DNA of 64,000 bases, from the NCBI GenBank assembly GCA_947593515.1, contig CANQDQ010000001.1, positions 1 through 64,000 on the forward strand, in the 5' to 3' direction. A program made the translations under genes and the position numbers. The notes beneath the pieces were generated by a model. That model saw only the letters and a list, made by a program, of their open reading frames with translations. It was not told the origin of the DNA and made no database searches. This stretch comes from an uncultured Bacteroidales bacterium. Lineage in GTDB: Bacteria; Bacteroidota; Bacteroidia; Bacteroidales; UBA11471. Position 1 is the stretch's first letter; every line of letters starts with the position of its first letter. This document shows positions 27,134 to 36,178 of this stretch, one piece after another.

Positions 27134-29353
27134 CTAATCGGCATAACTGTGAAGTCCGCCGAGAAAATAATTGACTCCAAAGTATGTCATCAGCACGGTG
27201 ATGAACGCCGCCGCCAAAAAGGCGTGGAAAAAACGCGGGCGCCGAAAGAGGGGCAAGAGCCTGTTGTGCAGCGGAGAAGCATAGACCAACAGGGTGATAA
27301 GCGCCCACACCTCTTTGGGATCCCAACTCCAATATGTTCCCCAAGAGACATTCGCCCACACCGCCCCGATGAATATGCCCGCCGTCAGCAGAAACAATGC
27401 CGGATAGAGCAGGAAACGCCCCAGCAGGGTTTGCTGCCGCACCATCGCCGACGCCGGCGGAAAGCAGAGCGCGACCGCACTGTTGAGAGAGAGTACCGAA
27501 AGCAGCGCATACGCCGCCATGATGCAGCTTACATGAATGCTCAACAGCGGCGACGAAAGCACCGGCATCAACGGGGTGATTTGCGGGTCCATCTGCCGGA
27601 TATGGCAGACGAGCAGGGCGAAGCCCGACAAAAGAAAACCGAACGGAAGCACCCACCGCACCCGCCGTCGCAGCAAGAGCGTGAACAGCATGACGAACCA
27701 CGCCAGCGACAGCATCGTTTCGTAGGCATTGCCCAACGGCAACCGCCCGCCGATGCAGGTGCGCAGGGCGACGACACCCGTCAAGACGAGAAACGCCAGT
27801 ACAAAACAACCGACAAAGGCGGCATCGACCGCATGGCACGCACGACTGCCCCGACGGAAAAAGAGAAAATAAAAAGCAAAGGCGAGAAATCCCAACGTCA
27901 ATTCCGACATGAAAAGAAGCGAGGTGAACGGCACGGCATTGTAAAGGCGCTCCGCCGCCATTTCGGCGTCGGACAAAACAGTGTCGCAGCCCGCCTGCCG
28001 CTGAAAGCGTTTCAAGCCCGCTATCGCCGTATGCAGGCGTGCCGTATCGCCCTCCTGCAAGGCAGTGTACATCAACGGGAAAAGTCCCTGCACAATCCGG
28101 CGGTATTCCACCGCCACCGAATCGGGAATAGCATCGACCGGCGTGTGCCACGTCATGCGTCCGCCGTCGGCAAAAGGAAACACCGCCAACAAAGCGCCTT
28201 GCTGCATGAGTACGAGCTGCACTTTTTCGTCGGCTTCGCGCACCGCCTTGTTCCACGCATCATTGCCGGCATCGGCATACGCCCTGCGGAGATAAGGTTC
28301 CAAGCGATACTGTTTAGCGGTATCGAAAAAGTCGATGAAAGAAGCATACTTTCCGACCCCTAAAAACTCCTGCATGGCACGGCTCTTGACACGTATCATG
28401 GGTTCGTACTGCCACTCCTGCGGATAGAAAAGCCAACCGGCAAACACCTGTTCGGCTGTCATTCCCCGATACGAATCATCGCCGACAAGTTTACGCGTAA
28501 AATCGATAGCGAGCGTCTGCAAGGGAGCCACACGGTCGCCGAACAGCACCTGCACCTGCCCGAGCTCTGCCGCATCGGCACGAGAAAGCGAAGCAGGTGC
28601 GGCGGCGACATTCGCCGCCGGCAAGAGCAAAAGCAGCACCGCCGCAGGTCGGGAAATGCGCCGCACCAAGCGACGACAGCGACCGTGCGGGTCGAGCAGC
28701 AAAGCGGCAAAGGCGAAAAACAGCAGAGCGTACCCCACATAGGTTACGGGAATGCCGAATACATCGCGGTTGAGCGACAGCCAACTGCCCTGTCCGTCGT
28801 CGTCGAACGACGACTGGTAAAAGCGCCACCCGCCGCACACGGCGATGTTGTTCATCGACACCTGCACCAGAAGCACCTCGCCCGAAGGCAGCGAAATCGT
28901 TATCTCCGATACAAAATCGGACGGCGCATTCGTCCCGCGATAATACCGTATGTCGAAGCGTTGCAACGTTACGCTGAAAGGCAGATGCGCCGTCGTGCGC
29001 GAATCGGTAAGATAGGTATCGACGGGTATGCCGGCTTTCAGATGCAGCACACCCCGCTCAGCAGTAAGCCGCGTGAGCAGCGCTCCCGCCAGCATGACGA
29101 CAAACGCCAGATGCAGCAGCACGACCGCCGGACGTATGCACCTCCGCCGGCGGCAGAGCAGCCACACCCCCGACACGGCAAGCAGCGCCCACAACAAAGC
29201 AAACCACATCGTGCCGTAAACGGTATTATTCACCCAATCGGTTCCCCTGTATTTTTCAAAAAAAGTGGCTGCCGACAACACGAGCAAAAGCACCGCCGTC
29301 GAAGCCAAGAGTATTCGCCGCACAATCTTTTCCGTAATATTTCTCTTATTCAT
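27134..29353 (-). CDS. ccsBA: Fused cytochrome c maturation protein (ResB-CcsA/ResC type)
   Basis: A 739-residue polytopic protein joining a ResB/CcsB-like N-terminal half (helices near 13-31, 47-65 and 76-97, then a large periplasmic loop and another helix near 230) to a CcsA/ResC heme-handling C-terminal half. The tryptophan-rich signature WGTYWSWDPKEVW lies near 670-684. The end, GVNYFLGGLHSYA, carries a conserved His ligand. System II proteins of this kind export heme and attach it to CxxCH motifs of c-type cytochromes. Two such cytochromes are encoded 3-7 kb away. The fusion of both halves is known in several phyla, including Bacteroidota. Confidence 0.88.
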   Translation of the reverse strand: MNKRNITEKIVRRILLASTAVLLLVLSAATFFEKYRGTDWVNNTVYGTMWFALLWALLAVSGVWLLCRRRRCIRPAVVLLHLAFVVMLAGALLTRLTAERGVLHLKAGIPVDTYLTDSRTTAHLPFSVTLQRFDIRYYRGTNAPSDFVSEITISLPSGEVLLVQVSMNNIAVCGGWRFYQSSFDDDGQGSWLSLNRDVFGIPVTYVGYALLFFAFAALLLDPHGRCRRLVRRISRPAAVLLLLLPAANVAAAPASLSRADAAELGQVQVLFGDRVAPLQTLAIDFTRKLVGDDSYRGMTAEQVFAGWLFYPQEWQYEPMIRVKSRAMQEFLGVGKYASFIDFFDTAKQYRLEPYLRRAYADAGNDAWNKAVREADEKVQLVLMQQGALLAVFPFADGGRMTWHTPVDAIPDSVAVEYRRIVQGLFPLMYTALQEGDTARLHTAIAGLKRFQRQAGCDTVLSDAEMAAERLYNAVPFTSLLFMSELTLGFLAFAFYFLFFRRGSRACHAVDAAFVGCFVLAFLVLTGVVALRTCIGGRLPLGNAYETMLSLAWFVMLFTLLLRRRVRWVLPFGFLLSGFALLVCHIRQMDPQITPLMPVLSSPLLSIHVSCIMAAYALLSVLSLNSAVALCFPPASAMVRQQTLLGRFLLYPALFLLTAGIFIGAVWANVSWGTYWSWDPKEVWALITLLVYASPLHNRLLPLFRRPRFFHAFLAAAFITVLMTYFGVNYFLGGLHSYAD

Positions 29354-29497
29354 AACGCTTTACGATGCAGTATTTTTTCATACGAAGAAATCGGACAAAA
29401 AAATTTTCATTAAAATGCAAATTTTTTCGTTTCCGATGCCTGTATTCTGATTTTGTTTCTTATCTTTACCAAACATAAACCTAACCAAACCTAACCT

Positions 29498-31351
29498 ATG
29501 AAAATGTTGAAAATTCGCGACCTGACTATGCGCGACGGGCAGCAATCCTCGTTTGCAACCCGCATGACCCAAGCTCAAATAGACCGCTGCCTTCCTTTCT
29601 ACAAGGAAGCGAACTTTTACGCACTGGAAGTGTGGGGCGGAGCCGTGCCCGACTCGACCATGCGCTACCTGAACGAAAATCCGTGGACGCGCCTCGAAAC
29701 TATCTATCGCGCTGTCGGCAGCGTATCGAAACTCACCGCCCTCTCGCGCGGAAGAAACCTTTTCGGCTACGCACCCTACACCGACGAAATCATCAAGGGA
29801 TTCTGCCGCAACGCCATCGAAAGCGGCGTGGGCATCATGCGCATCTTCGACTGCCTGAACGATATGGAGAATGTGAAATCGACTATCAAGTATGTGAAGA
29901 AATACGGCGGCATCGCCGACTGCGCCGTCTGCTATACGGTCGATCCCAAATATCCCGAAATAGGATTCTGGGATAAACTGCGCGGAAAAAAGAATCCGGC
30001 GCCCGTGTTTACCGACGAATATTTCGTGGAGAAAGCACGGCAGCTCGCCGCTCTCGGCGCCGATATGATTTCCATAAAAGATATGTCGGGACTCATTCCA
30101 CCGCACCGCGTAAGCTCGCTTATACGGAAATTGAAACAGACCATATCCCTTCCTATCGACTTCCATACCCACTGTACGCCGGGCTACGGACTGGCATCGG
30201 TGTATGCCGCGATAGCCGCCGGCGCCGACATCGTAGATACCAACTGCTGGTGGTTCGGCGGCGGCACGGGCGCACCGGCTTTGGAACTCGTCTATATCTT
30301 CTGCCGGAAACTCGGCATCGAACTCGGAGTGAATATGAATGCCGTTTCCAAAATCAACGAACAGCTCCGCACGATTCGCACGGAACTCAACCTGTCGGTA
30401 TTCGGCGAAGAAAAGGCATCGCCCAAAGCATTCGACCCCATAACCGACAAGGTGCCCGACGAAGTGGACAAGCTGCTCGACCGCGCCATAACCGCCGTTC
30501 AAAACGACGACTTCGACACGCTGCTCTATGCCGCCCAAGCCATTGAGGCGTACTTCGGATTCCCCGCGCCCAACCGGCTCGTACAGGAAGCGGAAATTCC
30601 GGGCGGTATGTACTCGAACATGGTTGCCCAACTCAAACAGCTGAAAGCCGAAGAAATTTTGCCGCGCGCCATGGAGCTGATACCGAGCGTGCGCCTCTCT
30701 GCCGGTCTGCCGCCGCTGGTAACGCCGACGTCGCAAATCGTCGGCGCGCAAGCCGTGAGCTGCGCGCTCGATGAAAAAGCGGGACGCCCGATGTACACCA
30801 CCAAAAGCTCGCAATTCGTCAGTCTGGTAAAAGGGGAATACGGGCATACGCCGGTGGAAGTTTCGCCGGATTTCCGATTTAAAATCTGCGGCGTGCGGGA
30901 AGAAACGCCCTACGACACCTCCCACTACCAAATGCAGCCCAACCCCGAACTCGAACAGGCAGGCGGCGCCAAACTTGCCGCCGACGAAAAGGAAGTTTTG
31001 CTGCTCGAACTTTTCCCTGCGGTCGCCACGACTTTCCTCGCCAATCAGAAAACAGCCGCCTATCATGCCGAAAAGAAAGCGGAGGAGGTTGCAGCAGCCG
31101 AAGCCGTACCGAAGAAAGAGTGGCTGCCGATTATCGGCACCACCGTCAATGCTCCGCTGCCGGGTCGCGTGCTGGCTGTACGGGTAAAGGCAGGCGATAA
31201 AGTGGAAGCGCGCCAAGAGGTCATCGTCCTCGAAGCGATGAAAATGGAAAATTCCATCTCGGCTGAATGTTCGGGTACGGTACGACAAGTTTTCGTGGAA
31301 GCGGGCGAGTCCGTTCTCGCCGACGTTCCCATTGTGGAAATCGTATCGTAA
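29498..31351 (+). CDS. Biotin-dependent oxaloacetate decarboxylase alpha/pyruvate carboxyltransferase subunit
   Basis: A 617-residue enzyme with an N-terminal carboxyltransferase TIM barrel and a C-terminal biotinyl domain. Visible residues are the catalytic segment R12-D13-GQQS, the metal-bridging Lys194 (SIKDMSG), the metal ligands H223 and H225 (FHTHC), and the biotin attachment Lys582 in EAMKMEN. It moves carboxyl groups between oxaloacetate or pyruvate and biotin. Neither the membrane beta subunit of a Na+-pumping decarboxylase nor a biotin carboxylase is adjacent, so partners must lie elsewhere. The leader carries repeated CCTAACC units just before the ATG. It ends in a terminator at 31373-31420. 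Confidence 0.88.
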   Translation: MKMLKIRDLTMRDGQQSSFATRMTQAQIDRCLPFYKEANFYALEVWGGAVPDSTMRYLNENPWTRLETIYRAVGSVSKLTALSRGRNLFGYAPYTDEIIKGFCRNAIESGVGIMRIFDCLNDMENVKSTIKYVKKYGGIADCAVCYTVDPKYPEIGFWDKLRGKKNPAPVFTDEYFVEKARQLAALGADMISIKDMSGLIPPHRVSSLIRKLKQTISLPIDFHTHCTPGYGLASVYAAIAAGADIVDTNCWWFGGGTGAPALELVYIFCRKLGIELGVNMNAVSKINEQLRTIRTELNLSVFGEEKASPKAFDPITDKVPDEVDKLLDRAITAVQNDDFDTLLYAAQAIEAYFGFPAPNRLVQEAEIPGGMYSNMVAQLKQLKAEEILPRAMELIPSVRLSAGLPPLVTPTSQIVGAQAVSCALDEKAGRPMYTTKSSQFVSLVKGEYGHTPVEVSPDFRFKICGVREETPYDTSHYQMQPNPELEQAGGAKLAADEKEVLLLELFPAVATTFLANQKTAAYHAEKKAEEVAAAEAVPKKEWLPIIGTTVNAPLPGRVLAVRVKAGDKVEARQEVIVLEAMKMENSISAECSGTVRQVFVEAGESVLADVPIVEIVS

Positions 31352-31372
31352 AACCCTGTTCATATCCATAGA

Positions 31373-31420
31373 AAGGGGCATTCTTTTCCTTCAAGGGAAA
31401 CGCCCCTTGTTTTCTTATTT
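31373..31420 (+). terminator. Rho-independent terminator of the biotin enzyme gene
   Basis: The outer stem AAGGGGC/GCCCCTT (31373-31379 and 31402-31408) encloses an inner stem TTTCC/GGAAA, followed by a T-rich run. It lies about 22 bases after the stop and between convergent genes. Confidence 0.75.
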
Positions 31421-31425
31421 CTTTT

Positions 31426-32691
31426 TCAAAATTCCCGATATTCGGGATTGGACTCCCGTTTGAGTGCGATGCACTCCATTTCGATAAGCCACGCAGGACG
31501 ACACACGGGCGCAAGCACAAAGAGTTTCGGCGTGTGCGGAAAACGACGTTCGTAAAGAGCCTGCACGGTCGCATAGTCGGCGCCGTCGCGCAGGTATATC
31601 AACATCTGCGCCACATCGTCGAAAGCAGCGCCGCCCTCTTCGAGAAGTTTTTCCACATTTTCCCACATACGGCGGGTCTGGGCTTCGACGTCGCCGGAAT
31701 AGAGCACCTTGCCTTTGTTGTCGATACTTGCCGTGCCGCTGATGTAGAAGTGGCTGCGGTCGCCATACGCGACCCGCGTGCCCCGCTCGAAAGTTACGCC
31801 GTATTCATACGTGGGATTGAGATGCGTCGGCGCATAAAGGTATTGCTGCTGCGCCGCGCCCAACCCCTTCACGGCATAGGCGTCGAGATGCACCGACGTG
31901 CGAGCGTCGGCGCTTTTTCCCTCAATGCCGGTGCTGGCGATGTAGTGCGTTTTCTCGGTAAGCCCCTGCCCTGCGAAATTGGCTTTGCGGGCTTTGACCA
32001 CCCCGATGTAATTCACATCTACATTCTGCACGAGAAACCACGTGCGGACGCAGTTGTCCGCCAGCGTACAACCGAGGTTGCGCAGGCGCTCCTCGTAGCC
32101 GTTGAGCAGGCACATGGTCTGGTAGGAGGAATCTCCTTCGCGGCACTCCAATCCGCCCGTCCAGTAGTGGGTGTAGCCGTTGTGGCGCACGACGGTGTCG
32201 AGCTCGGAATATTCGGTCGTGCGGAGGGTTTCGCCCGAAGCGGGATTGTCTTTCAGCTCCGACTGCTTTTCCTGCCAAAGCTGCCGGTCGGGACGCAGGG
32301 CATAGCGTTCGTTGCACACGTCGGCACCCTTCACGGCATAGAACCATAGCGCGAGCTTGCTGCCGTCGAGCGGGGGCTGTCCGACATAGGCAGCCGCACT
32401 GCGCAGCGGCTCCGGCAGCGATTCTTCGGCAGCTTTCACCGCCTCGCACTGATTGGTTACATCGCTGAGAAAATAGCGTTTGAACACCGGTCGCACACCC
32501 CGCAGCCGCTCGCCGGCGAACATCTCGCGCAAGGCGGCGAACAGCATCGCCGCCTGTTCGGCAAAAGAGGCATCTTTGTCGATGATATGCAGCAGAGCAT
32601 GGTATTCGCCCACTTTCCCCGACGGGGCAAAGCAGCTCAATTCCACCGTTACTTTTCCGTCGTTCAGATTCAATGTCGTATATTCGTTCAT
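31426..32691 (-). CDS. Two-domain YjgF/Rid-superfamily protein, chorismatase-like
   Basis: A 421-residue cytosolic-looking protein without a signal peptide. The C-terminal third (about 290-420) is a YjgF/UK114-like domain (FYISGTASIDNKG...GDVEAQTRRMWENVEKLLEEGG, then LIYLRDGADY). The N-terminal part looks like a diverged second copy. This layout and the closing CRPAWLIEMECIAL resemble the FkbO/Hyg5/XanB2 chorismatases, which make hydroxybenzoate-type products from chorismate. I cannot confirm the active site. Simple Rid enamine deaminases are much shorter (about 130 residues). It is the last gene of the imelysin operon, 15 bases after the cytochrome lipoprotein gene, and the only non-exported product. 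Confidence 0.65.
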   Translation of the reverse strand: MNEYTTLNLNDGKVTVELSCFAPSGKVGEYHALLHIIDKDASFAEQAAMLFAALREMFAGERLRGVRPVFKRYFLSDVTNQCEAVKAAEESLPEPLRSAAAYVGQPPLDGSKLALWFYAVKGADVCNERYALRPDRQLWQEKQSELKDNPASGETLRTTEYSELDTVVRHNGYTHYWTGGLECREGDSSYQTMCLLNGYEERLRNLGCTLADNCVRTWFLVQNVDVNYIGVVKARKANFAGQGLTEKTHYIASTGIEGKSADARTSVHLDAYAVKGLGAAQQQYLYAPTHLNPTYEYGVTFERGTRVAYGDRSHFYISGTASIDNKGKVLYSGDVEAQTRRMWENVEKLLEEGGAAFDDVAQMLIYLRDGADYATVQALYERRFPHTPKLFVLAPVCRPAWLIEMECIALKRESNPEYREF

Positions 32692-32706
32692 ACTTTTTCT
32701 TTTTTA

Positions 32707-33420
32707 TTATTCACCGGCTCCGGCGGCAATCCAGTCGTCGAGCAGGGTAAGCAGGTCGGGAAACTGCACCATATCCACATGGTCCATGCGCCAGTTTTGC
32801 GTCAAGGAAATATCGGTATTGAGCGTCGTATGCAGAAAGCTGTTCGCCACATCGAAAGGCTGTACGAGCAGCGCGCCGTCGGGCGATTTCGTCGAAGGCG
32901 CATTCACCAACGCCTCGTAGCTGCGACCTTCGGTCAGATGCAGCCCCGCCCCCGCCATGGCGCTGCCGCCGTGGCATTGTATGCAATAGGCATCGAATAT
33001 GTTTTGCTGTATGGCGCGGAACATGGAAACGTCAAGCGTACCGACCTCCATATCCACCCGCTCGGAGGCGGCGGAGCAATCGATCGAAGCAAACGAAACG
33101 ATGCGCTTGCGCAGACGGTTGATGACACAAAGCTCCAAGCGTTTCACCTCGCTGCCGATTCCGGTCAAGACGAGCGACACTTCGCCGTCGGGGTCGGGCG
33201 TAATTTTTCGGGAAATGACGGCATAATCGGATTCGCCGAAGCCTGCCGCCACGACGCTATACTCTCCCGACCAACTGTCGATGCCTTGCAGGTTTCCCGT
33301 CAAACGCAGCGTGATTCCGTCAGGAGAAGCGGCAGCCGCGTCTTCATACACGGGTCCGTCGTCGCACGCCGGCAGCGCCGCAACCCATGCAAAAGCGCAA
33401 AGAATCAAATACTTCTTCAT
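32707..33420 (-). CDS. Monoheme c-type cytochrome lipoprotein
   Basis: A 237-residue lipoprotein (MKKYLILCAFAWVAALPAC, lipidated Cys19). Residues 25-125 look like a beta domain of unknown type. A heme c motif CIQCH at 146-150 follows in the C-terminal third, with several Met residues beyond it (for example MDHVDM) that could be the sixth ligand. It probably carries electrons at an envelope membrane for the di-heme enzyme encoded two genes upstream. Gaps to both neighbours are 15 bases, so co-expression is near certain. The CcsBA protein nearby would attach the heme. Confidence 0.75.
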   Translation of the reverse strand: MKKYLILCAFAWVAALPACDDGPVYEDAAAASPDGITLRLTGNLQGIDSWSGEYSVVAAGFGESDYAVISRKITPDPDGEVSLVLTGIGSEVKRLELCVINRLRKRIVSFASIDCSAASERVDMEVGTLDVSMFRAIQQNIFDAYCIQCHGGSAMAGAGLHLTEGRSYEALVNAPSTKSPDGALLVQPFDVANSFLHTTLNTDISLTQNWRMDHVDMVQFPDLLTLLDDWIAAGAGE

Positions 33421-33435
33421 ACCTCCGACTCCCCG

Positions 33436-34647
33436 TCAAAAAGTGTATTGCAGCAAGAGCGTGCCGGAGTGCATCGCCAGTCCCAAGTCGTCGTTGTCGC
33501 GGTCGAGCTGCGTTTTGTGCCCCGTGCGACCGATGAACTGATACATCGCCTGCAACTTCAAATTGCACTTCGGAAAAAAGTAATTCAACCCTACGGCGGG
33601 CATATTGAGAAAACCGTCGGTGCCGGTGCCGTTGCGGTTGAAGAAATCGTAGCGGGCAGCTATCTGCATGGTTTTCAATACGAAATATCCCGCTTGGGCG
33701 TATGCGCCCCAATAGTTGTATGCCTCATCGATTTTCTGCCGGCGGGTGAAACCCACGTGCATATAATAAAATTCGGCGCCGATGTAAAGACGGTTTTTCA
33801 GGTAGGCAAACTCTACGCCGGCGCGGGCATCGTTGGTACTTTCGTTTTCGCTTTCAACATTGACCGACCCGGAAACGCCGAGCAAAATCTTATCCTCGTG
33901 CAGCATATAGGGGCTGCCCTGCGTCGAAGGCATCGCGCCTTTCGGCGTGTAGGTAAGGCGGGCGGCATAGAGCAGCGAGGGAATATGCCAATCGTCGCTC
34001 AGCGTTTTGGAGGCGATGTTGAGCGACGAGCCGGTGCCGTTGAAAATGCCGACCTCATAGTTGAACTGCTCCCGTACCGAACCGTGAAATTCGAGACCGA
34101 TGTCGAATCCCGTAGCGATGTTGGGCGACACGGCATTGAGCGAATGCGGCATGATGACCGACGCGGTGAGCGATACGGGCAACACGGGCAGCAGCGTTTC
34201 GCCGAGCGTCGTCATGTAAGCGTGGGCAAAAGGCGTTTTGAATTTTCCGACCCGCACGGCAAAACTCTTTTTAATCTGCACGTCGAACCAAGCCTGCTGC
34301 AATATGGCGGCACCCGAAGCGGCGGCATTGATAGAAAGATTGTACGTAAGTTTTCCGAAGGCTTTTCCGGTAAAACCCAAAACGGCATAGGGAACGGAAA
34401 AACCGGTATTCGCCACGTTGTCCTGATTGTAGGCTTTGTCGAGACCTTCGTCGTCGTAATAGTTTACATGGGCGCCTGCCTGCACGAGCAGATAGGGTTT
34501 GAAAACGAAATCGCCTTTTTTCGACTTCCACGTGAAACCCTCTCTCCCCGCCAGCGAAACGATACCGTTTTCGGTGTCGGCTTCGTACTGCGCCATGCCC
34601 GCCAGCGGCGATAACATCAGGAGTACGGCTAAGATTGCTTTTTTCAT
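33436..34647 (-). CDS. Porin-like outer membrane protein (OprO/P type)
   Basis: A 403-residue protein with a signal peptide (to about residue 19, GMAQ) and a beta-barrel pattern. The segments GFTGKAFGKLTYNLSIN, QQAWFDVQIKKSFAVRVGKFKTPF and a C-terminus ending in Phe (GTLLLQYTF) are typical of phosphate-selective-porin-like proteins. Substrate is unknown. It lies 25 bases downstream of the di-heme oxidoreductase gene in a six-gene operon that already contains another porin-like protein. Confidence 0.75.
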   Translation of the reverse strand: MKKAILAVLLMLSPLAGMAQYEADTENGIVSLAGREGFTWKSKKGDFVFKPYLLVQAGAHVNYYDDEGLDKAYNQDNVANTGFSVPYAVLGFTGKAFGKLTYNLSINAAASGAAILQQAWFDVQIKKSFAVRVGKFKTPFAHAYMTTLGETLLPVLPVSLTASVIMPHSLNAVSPNIATGFDIGLEFHGSVREQFNYEVGIFNGTGSSLNIASKTLSDDWHIPSLLYAARLTYTPKGAMPSTQGSPYMLHEDKILLGVSGSVNVESENESTNDARAGVEFAYLKNRLYIGAEFYYMHVGFTRRQKIDEAYNYWGAYAQAGYFVLKTMQIAARYDFFNRNGTGTDGFLNMPAVGLNYFFPKCNLKLQAMYQFIGRTGHKTQLDRDNDDLGLAMHSGTLLLQYTF

Positions 34648-34672
34648 AATTTGAAGTTGTAGTGTGTGATGA

Positions 34673-36106
34673 TTATAAGGAATTTAAGAATGCGATAAGC
34701 GCGTCGCGGTCGTCGCGACTCATGTTTTTGAAAATGTTTTTGGAGGCTTCGCCCTCGCCCCCGTGCCACATGATGGCTTCGATGAAATTGCGGGCGCGCC
34801 CGTCGTGTAGAAAATAGGTGTGCCCGTTTACTTTCTCCTGCAACCCGACACCCCAAAGCGGCGTGGTGCGCCACTCGTTTCCGCGAGCCAATCCGCTGAC
34901 ATAATTGTCGTTAAGTCCGACGCCCATGATTTCGGAGCCCATATCGTGCAGCAGAAAATCGCTGTACGGGTGTATGGTCTGGCTGCCTAACCACGAGAGC
35001 TGCGTGTTGTTGAGTAGCACCGAGCCACGCGGACGGGTATGCAGCGTGGGCGTATGGCAAAGGTGGCACTTGGCGCGATAGAAATTCTCTTCGCCCTGCA
35101 ACACCTTCGGGTCGTCGATATTACGGCGAGCCGGCACGCCGAGACTTTGCATATAGAGGTCGACATCTTCCATATCGCCGGTGGAAATATCGAGCCGGTC
35201 GTAGGCAAGCCCCATCATGCTCCCCTGACTCATCTGCAACTGACCTTCACAGATTTCTTCGGGGTAGCGGCTGTTGGTAACGCCCATATCGCTCGAAAAG
35301 CCAAGTTCGACGGTGAGGTCGGCGTGCTGCGCCTTGTTGCCCGACAGCCCCAGCGAGGTTACGCCCCGCTCGCTGATGTAGTTGCAGCGACCGCTGATGC
35401 CGTATTCGGGGTAGTTGCTGCGGGCGGCAAGCTGCTCTATTTCGTGCGGGTCGAGCGACATCATCAGTCCAAGACCGACATGGCGCAAAGGTATGCGCAC
35501 GGAGCAGAAAAGGTCTTCGGGTTTGATGCTGTCGGCATACCATTCCGTTATCGTATAAGAAGGGGCGCACAATTCATAGGTATCGCCGTCGGGGAAAGAG
35601 AACGTTTCGTATGTGTACGTTACCGAAAGTTTGCCTTCGGGCTGCACGCCATAGATAGCCTGATCGTGCAGCACGCGACCGTAGTCCTGAAAGAATGCGC
35701 CGTTTTTGCGGGTGATGTAAACCAACATCGACGAGAAGCCCGTACTGCCCGAACCGCCTTCGCTCCACAGCGTGGGCTTGGTGCGACCGGCATTCCGGTG
35801 GCAGCTCCCGCAGGAATATCCGGCATAGACAGGACCAAGCCCGCCGCCGTAACCGCTGCTGCCGGTACGCACATCGTCGTAGAGGCGGTCGCCGCGGTTG
35901 AAGCGCGTGGCGAAAGCGCCCGACACCCAGTCGGCAGGCGTATCGAAAGCTTTCGACGAATTGAGGAATATCGTCGATGTTCCCGCCGAAAGGGCGTAAC
36001 CGTCGGGGACAGAAACGTCGAGAATATCCATTTCGGTGTCGTCGCTGCAACCGCATAATGTCAAGGAGAAAAGCGCGGCATACAGGCAGAGCAGAGAATG
36101 TTTCAT
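34673..36106 (-). CDS. Di-heme oxidoreductase (DHOR family) lipoprotein
   Basis: A 477-residue c-type cytochrome enzyme. Its leader ends at a Cys near residue 18-20 (LTLCGC), suggesting lipidation. Two heme attachment motifs are visible: CGSCH at 99-103 and CHLCH at 347-351. The segments HTRPRGSVLL, RTTPLWGVG and YFLHDGRARNFIEAIMWHGGE are hallmarks of the DHOR (thiol-oxidoreductase-like) family. In proteobacteria and cyanobacteria this family often sits beside imelysin-type iron-regulated proteins, as it does here. The reaction is not established; periplasmic redox chemistry tied to iron uptake is the usual suggestion. Confidence 0.88.
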   Translation of the reverse strand: MKHSLLCLYAALFSLTLCGCSDDTEMDILDVSVPDGYALSAGTSTIFLNSSKAFDTPADWVSGAFATRFNRGDRLYDDVRTGSSGYGGGLGPVYAGYSCGSCHRNAGRTKPTLWSEGGSGSTGFSSMLVYITRKNGAFFQDYGRVLHDQAIYGVQPEGKLSVTYTYETFSFPDGDTYELCAPSYTITEWYADSIKPEDLFCSVRIPLRHVGLGLMMSLDPHEIEQLAARSNYPEYGISGRCNYISERGVTSLGLSGNKAQHADLTVELGFSSDMGVTNSRYPEEICEGQLQMSQGSMMGLAYDRLDISTGDMEDVDLYMQSLGVPARRNIDDPKVLQGEENFYRAKCHLCHTPTLHTRPRGSVLLNNTQLSWLGSQTIHPYSDFLLHDMGSEIMGVGLNDNYVSGLARGNEWRTTPLWGVGLQEKVNGHTYFLHDGRARNFIEAIMWHGGEGEASKNIFKNMSRDDRDALIAFLNSL

Positions 36107-36136
36107 TTTCCAAGAATCGTTTTATGCGGACAGTCA

Positions 36137-36161
36137 GGAGGCGAATTTTCGCTTCGCCTCC
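36137..36161 (-). promoter_or_regulatory. Intercistronic hairpin between imelysin and DHOR genes
   Basis: A perfect 9-bp stem (GGAGGCGAA and its complement, 7-base loop) lies in the longest gap of the operon (72 bases) and has no T-run after it. An mRNA processing or stabilising role is more likely than termination. Confidence 0.4.
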
Positions 36162-36178
36162 CGACCGGTCCTCGTATG

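Noticed and set aside
29378-31381. A 667-codon minus-strand frame opposite the biotin carboxyltransferase
   Set aside because: It is the reverse shadow of a gene with intact catalytic and biotin motifs. Its composition is Arg/His/Phe-rich without domains.
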